Positions 34,564 through 43,019 of a stretch of DNA of 64,000 nt are shown piece after piece. Location: contig DASVPO010000006.1 of NCBI GenBank assembly GCA_036382855.1, forward strand, positions 310,001 to 374,000, given 5' to 3'. Source of the stretch: DASVTR01 sp036382855 (GTDB lineage Bacteria; Acidobacteriota; Blastocatellia; Pyrinomonadales; Pyrinomonadaceae). Position 1 is the first letter of the stretch. Every line of letters starts with the position of its first letter. A program made the translations under genes and the position numbers. The notes below the pieces were generated by a model, which was not told the origin of the DNA, searched no databases, and was given only the letters and a program-made list of their open reading frames with translations.

Positions 34564-34596
34564 GACAACTTTGCGATTGCAGCTTCAAGGCTCAAC

Positions 34597-34646
34597 TTAA
34601 AAAGACCGCGCGCGAAGTTATCCAGTGGACAACTCCGCGCGCGGCC
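34597..34646 (-). terminator. Rho-independent terminator of the Asn-rich lipoprotein gene
   Basis: On the minus strand the arms (CCGCGCGCGGAGTTGTCC and GGATAACTTCGCGCGCGG) form a stem of nearly 20 bp with a 3-nt loop and two mismatches, followed by TCTTTTTAAG. It begins 26 nt after the stop codon at 34672. Confidence 0.85.
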
Positions 34647-34671
34647 TGTAAGAGGATGAACCCTCTTGCGA

Positions 34672-34965
34672 TTAGTGGTTGCTGTTGTTGCTGTTTTTGG
34701 TGTTGCCGTTGCCGGTATTGCTGTTCATCGGTTTGACACCGGCTGTGTTGTCGTTACCGTTGTTGTTAGTCACAACGGCTGTGTTGGACGGAACTGAATT
34801 GGCGTTCGTTCGCGGACTCATATTCGAGTTCGTTTCAACCACACCGTTTCTGGTGGCGTTGTTATTGCCAGTATTCGTTCCGCTGTTCGCATTGTCTGCG
34901 CCGCAGCCAGCGCCGAGGCCGGCTAGGGCAAAGAGGCAGAGCAAAGCTAAAGTCCGTCTCATCAA
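34672..34965 (-). CDS. Small Asn-rich lipoprotein
   Basis: A 97-residue protein. The N terminus has a basic start, a hydrophobic core (LALLCLFALAGLGAGC) and a cysteine at about 21 suited to lipid attachment. The remaining 75 residues are low-complexity Asn/Thr/Ser/Gly (runs such as TNTGNNNATRN and NSNTGNGNTKNSNNSN). No fold is predictable. It may be a surface spacer. It lies directly downstream of a stress-protein gene and has its own terminator. Confidence 0.7.
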   Translation of the reverse strand: MMRRTLALLCLFALAGLGAGCGADNANSGTNTGNNNATRNGVVETNSNMSPRTNANSVPSNTAVVTNNNGNDNTAGVKPMNSNTGNGNTKNSNNSNH

Positions 34966-34992
34966 ATTTTTCCTCCTGTGAAGGCGTCCGTC

Positions 34993-35535
34993 TTATCTGT
35001 AAACGTGTTCGCCGCGATTGCTGCGCCAATCGTTTTCAAAATACTCCGCGTCTTCGTCCGAACGCGCGTTAACACCCATCACGATGCCGCCTTCTTTGAG
35101 GCCGGTCTCATAATGCTTGACGCGCTCTTCAGGAATGCCAGCGCCGATGAGAGCACCGATGATACCGCCTGTCGCGCCGCCTGCGCCTGCTCCGGCGAGT
35201 GCTGCGGCCAGCGGCCCGGCGACAATCAATCCGATGCCGGGCAGGGCCACGCTCGTGCCGATGGCTGCGATGGCCGCCAGCGTTGCGCCGACCGTACCGC
35301 CGATGGCCGCGCCTGTGCCAGCGCCTTCGAGTGCTTTGTTGCCGAGCTCTGTTTCTCTGCCGTCATCCGTAAAATGTTTCTTGCGGGTCTCGTCCGACAT
35401 CAGCAAGTTAACATCATCTTTGCTATAGCCGCGGCTCGAAAGCGACCCATAGGCGCGCTCCGCACTCTCTCTGTCTCTGAACATTCCTGTCACCAGACGC
35501 GAACGTCCTTCTGCCGAACCTGTTGTATCTGCCAT
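34993..35535 (-). CDS. General stress protein with glycine-zipper segment
   Basis: With the ATG at 35535 (GGAGGA upstream) it has 180 residues. The N-terminal part (VTGMFRDRESAERAYGSLSS then RGYSKDDVNLLMSDE, about 15-50) is the fold found in heat-induced stress proteins of the YflT/DUF1269-like type. A glycine/alanine-rich membrane-spanning or glycine-zipper part follows (about 70-140), then a second alpha/beta element (IPEERVKHYETGLKEGGIVM). Related proteins rise under osmotic or heat stress. Confidence 0.72.
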   Translation of the reverse strand: MADTTGSAEGRSRLVTGMFRDRESAERAYGSLSSRGYSKDDVNLLMSDETRKKHFTDDGRETELGNKALEGAGTGAAIGGTVGATLAAIAAIGTSVALPGIGLIVAGPLAAALAGAGAGGATGGIIGALIGAGIPEERVKHYETGLKEGGIVMGVNARSDEDAEYFENDWRSNRGEHVYR

Positions 35536-35951
35536 TACATCTTTCCTCCACCTTATGAAATTGTTTGAAGTAGGAAGCAGCCAACAACGTGCGGGCTGCG
35601 TCTTCGTCCTTAGTTCCTTGTTGCATGCAAATGCTATCTCAAACCACACATTTGCAGTCTCAGACTACTTACTCGTACGATTTTAGTACCCGAAATAAGC
35701 TTCCTACTGGCTGTAAGCAAAAGGCGAGCCAGAACCGGCAGAAACTCTCGTCAGCCGCCCTGTGCTCACTCGGTCTTCAGCAGATTTCGAGGCCGCGAAG
35801 GCTTTTTTCAGTCAGCTTTGCTTTCATCAACTGCGATGCGCTGTTTAAGGGCCTCTTCTGTTTTTGTGGTACAACTAAGGAGCGCGGAATTTGAAGTTGA
35901 AGACACGCAGGAGCGCCGCGCGTTCGAGCAAGAGGGAGGGGCTAAAGGTTA
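35536..35951. other. Divergent intergenic region, nothing assigned
   Basis: The space between the stress-protein gene and the ybdK-like gene. Short open frames here show no recognisable product. The ribosome site of the downstream gene (GAGGGAGG) is near 35931-35938. I see no clear promoter or structured RNA. Confidence 0.5.
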
Positions 35952-37064
35952 ATGACAATTAACGAAGAATTTACCATCGGCGTCGAGGAAGAGTATCAAA
36001 TCATTGACGCGCGCACGCGCGAGCTACACTCACGCCAGGAGCACATTCTGCCTGAAGCGCAGGAACGGGTCGGTGAGCAGGTGACGCCGGAGCTATACCT
36101 GTCGCAGATAGAAATCGGCACGCCCATTTGCAAGACGCTTGCGGACGTGAGAGCGCAGATTGTGCGCTTGCGCGGCGAAGTCATAGCGGCCGCAGAGAAT
36201 GCTGGCAACCGTATTGCCGCCGCCGGAACGCATCCCTTCTCGCATTGGGAAGACCAGCAACTAACGCCGAAGGCACGCTACGTCGGCATAGAGCAGGACT
36301 ATCAACAACTCGCGCGCGAACAACTAATCTTCGGTTGCCACGTCCACGTCGGAATACGCGACCGCGAGGCGGCAATCGAGGTGATGAACCGCGCTCGCCC
36401 CTGGCTGCCCGTGCTGCTGGCCTTAACAGGCAATTCGCCCTTCTGGCTCGGCGCTGACACAGGCTACTCCAGCTTCCGCACACAGCTCTGGCGACGTTGG
36501 CCCATGGCGGGCACGCCGCAAGTCTTCGCCTCGCGCGCCGAGTATGACAAATTAATCGAAGCACTGGTTGCGACCGAGAGCATTACGGACGGCACGAAGA
36601 TTTACTGGGACATGCGCCCCAGCGTGCGCTTCGAGACGCTGGAGTTTCGCGTGACGGATGTCTGCATGACTGTGGATGAGGCCGTGATGGTCGCGGGGCT
36701 TGCGCGCGCGCTGGCCCGCACGTGCTACGCGGAGGCTATGCGCGGCGAAAGCATTGCGCACGCGCGGCCCGAACTTTTGCGCGCAGCCAAATGGCGCGCC
36801 TCCCGCTACGGTCTAGACGCAGACCTGATTGACGTTCAGGAACAGCGTGCGCGCCCCGCGCTTGAACTGACAAATAAGTTTCTCTCTACACTGCGTCCCG
36901 CGCTTGAGGAGCACGGAGAGTGGGATGAGATTCAAGCTCTCGTCGGGAAGACGACCGCGGGCGGCACAGGCGCAGCACGCCAGCGCGCAGCCTACGCACG
37001 CTCAGGCCGCTACGAAGATGTCATTGATTTAATCGTTGAAGAGACGCGCCTCGGGACAAACTAA
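35952..37064 (+). CDS. Carboxylate-amine ligase, YbdK type (glutamate-cysteine ligase GCS2 family)
   Basis: ATP-dependent ligase of 370 residues that joins a carboxylate to an amine, with weak glutamate-cysteine ligase activity in E. coli YbdK. Seen: the N-terminal TIGVEEEYQIID (metal-binding glutamates, about 8-19), CHVHVGI near 130, LALTGNSPFW near 155 and the RFETLEFRVTDVC block near 225. GAGGGAGG precedes the ATG. Whether it makes glutathione precursors here is open; no glutathione synthetase lies nearby. Confidence 0.87.
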   Translation: MTINEEFTIGVEEEYQIIDARTRELHSRQEHILPEAQERVGEQVTPELYLSQIEIGTPICKTLADVRAQIVRLRGEVIAAAENAGNRIAAAGTHPFSHWEDQQLTPKARYVGIEQDYQQLAREQLIFGCHVHVGIRDREAAIEVMNRARPWLPVLLALTGNSPFWLGADTGYSSFRTQLWRRWPMAGTPQVFASRAEYDKLIEALVATESITDGTKIYWDMRPSVRFETLEFRVTDVCMTVDEAVMVAGLARALARTCYAEAMRGESIAHARPELLRAAKWRASRYGLDADLIDVQEQRARPALELTNKFLSTLRPALEEHGEWDEIQALVGKTTAGGTGAARQRAAYARSGRYEDVIDLIVEETRLGTN

Positions 37065-37126
37065 AACGAGTTGCGAAGTCTGAAGTCATCATCCACAAGT
37101 CTGACCTTAGAGTTTCTGGCAGTCTG

Positions 37127-37699
37127 TCAGTATTCGTCTTTCATCAGCCCTGCGACGATGAGCAGGACTGCTCCGGCGGCGAGCACGCCCCAGCCCCATT
37201 GCATCTGTATCATGCTCAAAAAGGCGTCGCCCATTCCCTTGAACGGGTTTGCCTGCCCGTCGGGCATCGTTGCCATCTTCGCCATTTCGGCTTTGGCCTG
37301 AGAAATCCCGGAGCTGATGTAATAGAACGTGTAGGCGAGAACGAGCAGCGACGAAAGGCCCGGCCATTTTAATAGCCCGTAGCGCTTCATCGTTGCGAGC
37401 ACGACTGAGCCGACGCCGCACAGCAGCAGCAGGAAGAAGCCCAGCCCTGCGAGACTGGAAAACTGTGTCAGGCTGTAGTAGTTGACTGTGAAGAAGGGCA
37501 CTCCGACGATTGGCGTAAAGAGGCCGACGACGAGCAGGACCGCGCCCGCAAACGAGGCAATCTGTCTTTTGTTGAAACCAGACTCGGCATAAGCACCGGC
37601 GGCAGGGGCGGGCGTGGCGAACCAGTAGTTGCAGGGCGGACACATAGCGGAGTGTGGCGCATACTCCTTGCTGCAGCTTGGGCAGTAGTTCATAGGCAT
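37127..37699 (-). CDS. Zinc-ribbon membrane protein of unknown function
   Basis: A 190-residue protein. An N-terminal zinc ribbon (YCPSCSKEYAPHSAMCPPCN, residues 5-24; two CxxC pairs) faces a short linker and four predicted membrane segments (about 48-65, 77-100, 107-125, 168-186). Proteins of this build are usually annotated only as zinc-ribbon domain proteins. It is convergent with the ybdK-like gene. Confidence 0.7.
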   Translation of the reverse strand: MPMNYCPSCSKEYAPHSAMCPPCNYWFATPAPAAGAYAESGFNKRQIASFAGAVLLVVGLFTPIVGVPFFTVNYYSLTQFSSLAGLGFFLLLLCGVGSVVLATMKRYGLLKWPGLSSLLVLAYTFYYISSGISQAKAEMAKMATMPDGQANPFKGMGDAFLSMIQMQWGWGVLAAGAVLLIVAGLMKDEY

Positions 37700-37962
37700 G
37701 GGGGTTTTCTAGCTCCTCAAATTAGATTTGGCGCGTGCTTTATGGATAACATAAGCTGACGCCGAAGGGACTAAAGCGTTTTGCGGATTAATTGGAGTTC
37801 AGGCTCAGGCGTGCGCGTCCGTTGTGAAGCATGGTCTTGCGGCCACAATGAAAGTCTTGACAGCAGCCGTCCGTAGGTGGAGCAGGGCCGTCAAACTAAA
37901 TATAGCATGAATTCGTTTACTGAAAAGATGAATTTTTCAGCAGGCGGAAGGGAAAACTAAGG

Positions 37963-38883
37963 ATGCGAAGGCTTGATTATCAACTGGTTGATGTTTTCAC
38001 CAATCGTGCGTTTGGCGGCAACCCGCTCGCCGTCTTCGCAGACGCCGGCGAACTGCCGACAGAACTGATGCAGGCGATAGCCAAAGAGTTGAACCTTTCG
38101 GAGACGACCTTTGTCGCGCCCCCACGCAACGCGCAAGACGATTTCCGCGTGCGTATCTTCACGCCCGCGTCGGAATTGCCGATGGCGGGCCATCCGACCG
38201 TCGGCACGGCTTACGTGCTGGCAAAGCAAGGCAGGATTACGCCTTCCGAAACCGTGACGAAAGTCAACTTCGAAGAGGGCGTCGGCACGATTACCGTCGC
38301 CGTGAGCTTTAAAGACGGAGCGCCCGATTCCATAGAGATGCAGCAACCGCTGCCCGTTTTCGGCCCGCGCATAGAGGATGTTGAAAAAATCGCTGAGATG
38401 CTTTCGCTCGAAGCCGAGGCCATTAAGGCGACGGGGCTGCCCGTCGAAGTTGTCTCCTGCGGCGTGCCCTTTCTCTATGTGCCGCTCAAAAATCTGGACG
38501 CCATTCGACGCGTGCGTGTTCGCCTCGATGTCTGGGAGAACGCTTTTCGCGACGTTGTTCCGCCCGAAGTTTTTGTCTTTACGCAAGAGGTCGAAAATCC
38601 CGGCTCAAACGTTCACAGCCGTATGTTTGCCCCGGCTCTGGGTATTGTTGAAGACCCTGCGACGGGCGCTGCGAGTGGGCCGCTCGGCTGCTACCTCGTG
38701 CGTCATAGTGTGGTCGCGCCCGCACCGCGCGTCGAGATTACCAGCGAGCAGGGCATAGAGATGAATCGCCCCAGCTTCATCAAAATCGGTATCGAACAAC
38801 ACGCTGGCGAGATTACGCGCGTCCATATCAGCGGGCAATGCGTGCTGATGGGCGGAGGCTACTTCGAGTTAGAACAAGCATAA
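37963..38883 (+). CDS. PhzF-family isomerase
   Basis: A 306-residue protein with the diaminopimelate-epimerase-like fold. It begins YQLVDVFTNRAFGGNPLAVF and has ELPMAGHPTVGTAYVL near 75 and PATGAASGPLGCYLV near 228, as in PhzF and E. coli YddE. The acidic catalytic residue (E near 45, in LSETTFV) is present. GGAAGGG lies upstream of the ATG. No phenazine genes are nearby, so it is likely a general isomerase of unknown substrate. Confidence 0.88.
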   Translation: MRRLDYQLVDVFTNRAFGGNPLAVFADAGELPTELMQAIAKELNLSETTFVAPPRNAQDDFRVRIFTPASELPMAGHPTVGTAYVLAKQGRITPSETVTKVNFEEGVGTITVAVSFKDGAPDSIEMQQPLPVFGPRIEDVEKIAEMLSLEAEAIKATGLPVEVVSCGVPFLYVPLKNLDAIRRVRVRLDVWENAFRDVVPPEVFVFTQEVENPGSNVHSRMFAPALGIVEDPATGAASGPLGCYLVRHSVVAPAPRVEITSEQGIEMNRPSFIKIGIEQHAGEITRVHISGQCVLMGGGYFELEQA

Positions 38884-38962
38884 TTAGCTAGTCAATCATA
38901 AATAACGAACGGGCGGAAGGATTCTTCCTTTCGTTTACTGTTAATGGTTGACCGTTAGTGAG

Positions 38963-38992
38963 TTGAGCATGGCGGAAGGCGTGCGGTATAGT
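38963..38992 (+). promoter_or_regulatory. tRNA-Ser promoter
   Basis: TTGAGC (38963-38968), an 18-bp spacer and TATAGT (38987-38992), about 12 nt before the mature tRNA 5' end. Confidence 0.55.
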
Positions 38993-39003
38993 GTGTTGAA
39001 AGC

Positions 39004-39089
39004 GGAGGGGTAGCATAATTGGTAATGCAGCGGTCTTGAAAACCGCCGCGCGAAAGCGCTTGCAGGTTCGAGTCCTGTCCCCTCCGCCA
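39004..39089 (+). tRNA. tRNA-Ser (anticodon UGA)
   Basis: A complete class II cloverleaf: acceptor stem GGAGGGG/CCCCTCC, D stem GCAT/ATGC, and anticodon stem GCGGT/ACCGC with loop CTTGAAA. The long variable arm is GCGC-GAAA-GCGC and the T arm is GCAGG-TTCGAGT-CCTGT. G73 and an encoded CCA follow. The long arm and UGA anticodon make it serine-specific. It is a substrate of SerS (20207-21496). Confidence 0.95.
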
Positions 39090-39237
39090 GAAGATTTAAT
39101 CGGGAGCGTTCCCCAGCGAGAGCCGTACGCCGTGCCCCCAGAGCGCACGCGCGCGCGGCCTCTTTGTTTTAAGAGCGCCGGAATTTTGCGTGCTCGATTT
39201 TGAGCTACGCTTCATCGGGCGGGAGAGGTACTGAAAA

Positions 39238-40290
39238 GTGTTGGCAGAGTGCTTGAGCAATTCGTTAATGGCGGGCGGCGTTCGTGCGCGGCTCGTGCTA
39301 GGTTTCTGGCTGGGCTTGCAGGATGGGCTGACCTACTTGAAGCAACTATGGTCGTACATCAATCACAAGTTTACGATTGGCAATTTCGAGATTTCGTTAA
39401 CGAGTGTGGTGATTGGCCTCGCCGTGTTGTTGATTGCGATGGTCGTCTCGCGTTCTTTACGCGCGTTTCTCCAACGACGCATGGAAGGCCGCAAGCGCAT
39501 TGACCCCGGCCTGCAATACACGCTGCTGCGCCTGATTCACTACTTCATCGTCGTCATCGGCGCACTCATCGCTTTCCGCACAGCCTTCAATGCAGACCTG
39601 ACAACGCTCGCCGTCGTCTTCACTGCGCTCTCGGTCGGCATCGGCTTCGGCTTGCAGTATATCGCGGGCGACATAGCCTCCGGCTTCATACTGCTTTTCG
39701 AGCGCCCTGTGCGCGTCGGAGATTTCGTGACCGTCACAGGCCCGGACAGCAAACTGACGGAGGGCCGCGTGCAGAGCATCAACTTGCGCACAACTGTCGT
39801 GATGACCAACGACCACATCGCGGCCATCGTGCCAAATTCAAAGCTGGTCAACCAGAACTTAATTAACTGGTCCTACGGCGAGCGGCGCTCCCGCATCTCG
39901 ATACCGATTGGTGTCTCGTATGATTCAGACGTTGACCTTGTGACGCAGACGCTCTTGCGCGCTGCCGAGGGAGTCAATTATGTTCTGACAGAACCGAGGC
40001 CGAGCGTGCAGTTTATGGATTTCGGAGATTGGTCGCTCAATTTCCGCCTGCTCGTCTGGACAGAGCGCCCGCGCCGTCATCCGCAAATCAAGAGCGACAT
40101 CAACTACCGTATCCGTCGCCTCTTCAAAGAAGCCGGCATAGAGATTCCCTTCCCGCAAAGCGAACTGCGGCTGCACGACGGCATGCTGCAAATCGCGCCC
40201 GGCGAAAGATTGCCGCCTGAAGAGTATGACGATGAGGGCCGCATCAACGAAGAAGAGGAAGAGAGTGCCCCTCCGCTTCAACGGCGCTGA
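39238..40290 (+). CDS. MscS-family mechanosensitive ion channel
   Basis: A small-conductance channel that vents solutes under osmotic downshock. It has 350 residues from a GTG start with GGGAGAGG upstream. Three membrane helices lie at about 52-72, 95-115 and 120-140. The pore helix and beta domain signature GIGFGLQYIAGDIASGFILL then FERPVRVGDFVTV (about 135-170) is clear, and IVPNSKLVNQNLINWS follows. The acidic, Pro-containing C-terminal tail is not conserved in the family. It is not linked to the fad genes downstream. Confidence 0.92.
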   Translation: MLAECLSNSLMAGGVRARLVLGFWLGLQDGLTYLKQLWSYINHKFTIGNFEISLTSVVIGLAVLLIAMVVSRSLRAFLQRRMEGRKRIDPGLQYTLLRLIHYFIVVIGALIAFRTAFNADLTTLAVVFTALSVGIGFGLQYIAGDIASGFILLFERPVRVGDFVTVTGPDSKLTEGRVQSINLRTTVVMTNDHIAAIVPNSKLVNQNLINWSYGERRSRISIPIGVSYDSDVDLVTQTLLRAAEGVNYVLTEPRPSVQFMDFGDWSLNFRLLVWTERPRRHPQIKSDINYRIRRLFKEAGIEIPFPQSELRLHDGMLQIAPGERLPPEEYDDEGRINEEEEESAPPLQRR

Positions 40291-40330
40291 ATTTCCCACC
40301 TTTGATTGGACAAAAGCGCGGCGTTCGGTT

Positions 40331-40384
40331 TAGGCTAGTGGGCACTACTGAGTGAAGGCTCATTCAGCAGTGCCCACTAGCCTA
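40331..40384. promoter_or_regulatory. 54-bp inverted repeat with FadR-like operator at its centre
   Basis: TAGGCTAGTGGGCACT (40331-40346) and AGTGCCCACTAGCCTA (40369-40384) are perfect 16-bp arms. The centre, CTGAGTGAAGGCTCATTCAG (40348-40367), matches the fadN operator at 17 of 20 positions. It lies 111 nt before the fadR ATG, so autoregulation of fadR-fadD is likely. The outer arms could also fold as a terminator for the MscS gene (stop at 40290). No clear -35/-10 pair was found around it. Confidence 0.65.
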
Positions 40385-40494
40385 AGCAACTATCGGATTT
40401 TGAATTCAAGACGGACGAAAGATTTGCTCTTCTAAAATCCGGCTTCAGGGCAACTTGAGCACGTTAATCTAAAATCCAACACACAAATCGAATT

Positions 40495-41109
40495 ATGCGT
40501 TCCGTTCGTTCCCTCTCTTCTGCTCGCCCGGCCGTCGCTGATAAGCGCGAGGCTATCCTGCGCGCCGCGACGCGCGTCTTCGCAGGCAATGGCTACTTCA
40601 ACTCGAAGGTCGCAGACATCGCACGCGAAGCGGGTGTGGCCGACGGAACCGTCTATCTCTACTTCAAAGGCAAAGAGGACATTCTGCACTGCATCTTCGA
40701 CCGCACGATGGAAGAGGTCATCGCGGAAGGGCGCAAGCAACTGGAAGACATCACAGACCCGCGCGAAAAGCTGCGTCGTATTGCGCAGCTTCATCTGGAG
40801 CGAATGGGCGCGGATAGAGAGTTGGCGATTGTGTTTCAGGTTGAGTTGCGCGGCTCTACGAAGTTTATGGAAGAGTTTTCCGCCGCGGGGTTCGCGGAGT
40901 ACTTGGGCATGATTCATAGCGTCATCGCGGAGGGACAGGCGGCGGGCGTCTTTCGCAGCGAGTTGAACGCGAAGGTGGCCGCGAAGGTCTTCTTCGGCGC
41001 GCTCGATGAGATGGCGACCAACTGGATTCTCTCGCAGCGTCGCTATAAGCTCCTGCCGCTCGCAGACCAGGTGCTCGATATTTTTCTCGGCGGGGTGAAC
41101 GCCAGATGA
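40495..41109 (+). CDS. fadR: TetR-family fatty-acid regulator FadR
   Basis: A 204-residue regulator. The N-terminal helix-turn-helix (ILRAATRVFAGNGYFNSKVA then VADGTVYLYFKGKEDIL, about 18-65) is typical of TetR proteins and very like Bacillus FadR (YsiA). The C-terminal domain likely binds long-chain acyl-CoA. The stop overlaps the fadD ATG (ATGA), so the two are cotranslated. FadR-type operators lie upstream of this operon and in the fadNAE promoter. It probably represses both until acyl-CoA accumulates. Confidence 0.88.
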   Translation: MRSVRSLSSARPAVADKREAILRAATRVFAGNGYFNSKVADIAREAGVADGTVYLYFKGKEDILHCIFDRTMEEVIAEGRKQLEDITDPREKLRRIAQLHLERMGADRELAIVFQVELRGSTKFMEEFSAAGFAEYLGMIHSVIAEGQAAGVFRSELNAKVAAKVFFGALDEMATNWILSQRRYKLLPLADQVLDIFLGGVNAR

Positions 41110-42971
41110 AGTTGCAAACAACGCCCGCCGACGAGCAGGTTTACATCTCAAGACCGCCGCGCATTCCGCTCTACGAGGATGAGCCTGCGACGCTCGTCGA
41201 GATGTTTGAACACGCCGCGCGTAAGTATCCAAAGCCCGACACGCTCAACTACAAGAGAGAAGGCGCGTGGCGCAGCATCTCTTCTGAGGAAATGCTTGCG
41301 CGCGCACGCTCAATCGCGCTCGGCCTGCACTCTCTTGGCATCCGGCAGGGCGAACGCGTGGCGCTGCTCTCGGATAACTGCGTTGAGTGGACGCTCGCTG
41401 ATGCGGGCTCTCAATTCGCAGGCGTGATAGACGTTCCAATCTACTCGACGCTGACGCCCGCGCAGGTCGCGTACATTCTGAAAGACTCAGGCGCGCGCGC
41501 CCTCTTCATCCAAAGCTTCCAGAAGTTTGAGCAAATCAAGCCTGTTCTGGCCGGCTGCCCGTCGCTCGAACACGTTATCTTTTTTGATGAGCACGATGTT
41601 GACGAGCGTGAAGGTCTGACGTTGGCCCAACTCGAAGAGCGCGGCCGCTCGCTCAACGCAGAGCAGCCGGAATTGAGCGAGAAGCTGGCGCGTGCAGTCA
41701 AGCCGGACGACCTCACAACCATCATCTATACGTCCGGCACGACGGGCGAGCCTAAAGGGGTTATGCTAACGCATTCAAACCTCGTCTCGAACCTGATTGA
41801 TTGTGGCGAGCACTTCACCTACTACGAATCGGACACGGCGCTCTCCGTGCTTCCGCTCTCTCATGTGCTCGAACGCCTAGCCATGTACATGTATATCCAT
41901 CATGGCATGCGCGTCTTCTATGCCGAATCAATAGAAAAGCTCGGCGAGAATTTCCGCGAGGTGCACCCGACGATTTTCATAGGCGTGCCTCGCCTCTTTG
42001 AGAAGATTTACCAGCGCATTAAAGAGAAGGCGGCTGAAGGCGGACGAGCCAGAGCGGGCTTGCTGGCGTGGGCCGTGCGCGTCGGCAAAAGACACGCGCA
42101 ACTCTCGCTCGCAAAGCAAAAGATTCCGCGACTGCTCGCGTTTAAGTATCAACTGGCTTCGCGTCTCGTCTTCAGTAAATGGCGCGAGGGTCTTGGGGGG
42201 CGTATACGCTTCTTCATCGCGGGCGGAGCGGCCCTCTCGGAAGAGATTGGCTACATCTTCGCGGGCGCAGGGATGCAAATCATACAAGGCTACGGCCTGA
42301 CGGAAACTTCGCCCGTCATCTCCGGCTGCACTCTGGACGAAAACGCCATCGGCACAGTCGGCCGCGCCATCAGAAACGTCGAAGTCAGAATCGCTTCGGA
42401 CGGAGAGATTGAGACGCGTGGGCCAAACGTCATGCAGGGCTACTACAATAAGCCTGAGGCGACGCGCGCAGTCTTTACCGAAGACGGCTGGTTTAAGACA
42501 GGCGACATCGGCAAGTTTGACGAAGCTGGATTTCTGCGCATCACAGACCGCAAGAAAGAGTTGTTCAAAACATCGGGCGGCAAGTACATCGCGCCGCAGC
42601 ACGTCGAACAACTCATCAAAGCCTCGCGCTTCGTCAATCAGGTTGTGCTCATCGGAGACCGCCGGAAATTCCCTGCCGCATTGATTGTGCCCGATTGGGA
42701 ACAGATTCGTTCATACGTTGCGCTCAAAGGGATTGACGGAAAAACGCCCGCCGAGCTGTGCCGCCACCCGCGCATCATAGATCTCTTCGAACGCCAGATT
42801 GAACAGCACACAAGCGAACTGGCCCAGTATGAACGCGTCAAGCGCATCGCCCTGCTCGAAAACGAATTCAGCATTGACGGCGGCGAGCTAACGCCGACGC
42901 TCAAAGTCAAACGTCGCGTCATAGACGAAAAATATCGCGACGTGATTGACCGCCTGTACGAAGAAGCCTGA
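41106..42971 (+). CDS. fadD: Long-chain-fatty-acid--CoA ligase
   Basis: Activates fatty acids to acyl-CoA with ATP. The 621-residue protein has the AMP-binding P-loop YTSGTTGEPKGVMLTH near 204, GYGLTETSPVI near 398, and the TGDIG and ITDRKKELFKTSGGKYI blocks (about 463-495) of long-chain acyl-CoA synthetases. A C-terminal lysine region (ELTPTLKVKRR) completes the family signature. It overlaps fadR by 4 nt. Its product is both the effector of FadR and the substrate of the FadE/N/A enzymes. Confidence 0.95.
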   Translation: MKLQTTPADEQVYISRPPRIPLYEDEPATLVEMFEHAARKYPKPDTLNYKREGAWRSISSEEMLARARSIALGLHSLGIRQGERVALLSDNCVEWTLADAGSQFAGVIDVPIYSTLTPAQVAYILKDSGARALFIQSFQKFEQIKPVLAGCPSLEHVIFFDEHDVDEREGLTLAQLEERGRSLNAEQPELSEKLARAVKPDDLTTIIYTSGTTGEPKGVMLTHSNLVSNLIDCGEHFTYYESDTALSVLPLSHVLERLAMYMYIHHGMRVFYAESIEKLGENFREVHPTIFIGVPRLFEKIYQRIKEKAAEGGRARAGLLAWAVRVGKRHAQLSLAKQKIPRLLAFKYQLASRLVFSKWREGLGGRIRFFIAGGAALSEEIGYIFAGAGMQIIQGYGLTETSPVISGCTLDENAIGTVGRAIRNVEVRIASDGEIETRGPNVMQGYYNKPEATRAVFTEDGWFKTGDIGKFDEAGFLRITDRKKELFKTSGGKYIAPQHVEQLIKASRFVNQVVLIGDRRKFPAALIVPDWEQIRSYVALKGIDGKTPAELCRHPRIIDLFERQIEQHTSELAQYERVKRIALLENEFSIDGGELTPTLKVKRRVIDEKYRDVIDRLYEEA

Positions 42972-43019
42972 GGCCGTTGTCGTTTCAAAAAATATTTAGA
43001 TTATCCCGAAGGTACACTC

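Noticed and set aside
35589..35894. 101-codon plus-strand ORF as a gene
   Set aside because: Cysteine/serine-rich, no domain and no ribosome site; it also overlaps the leader of the stress-protein gene.
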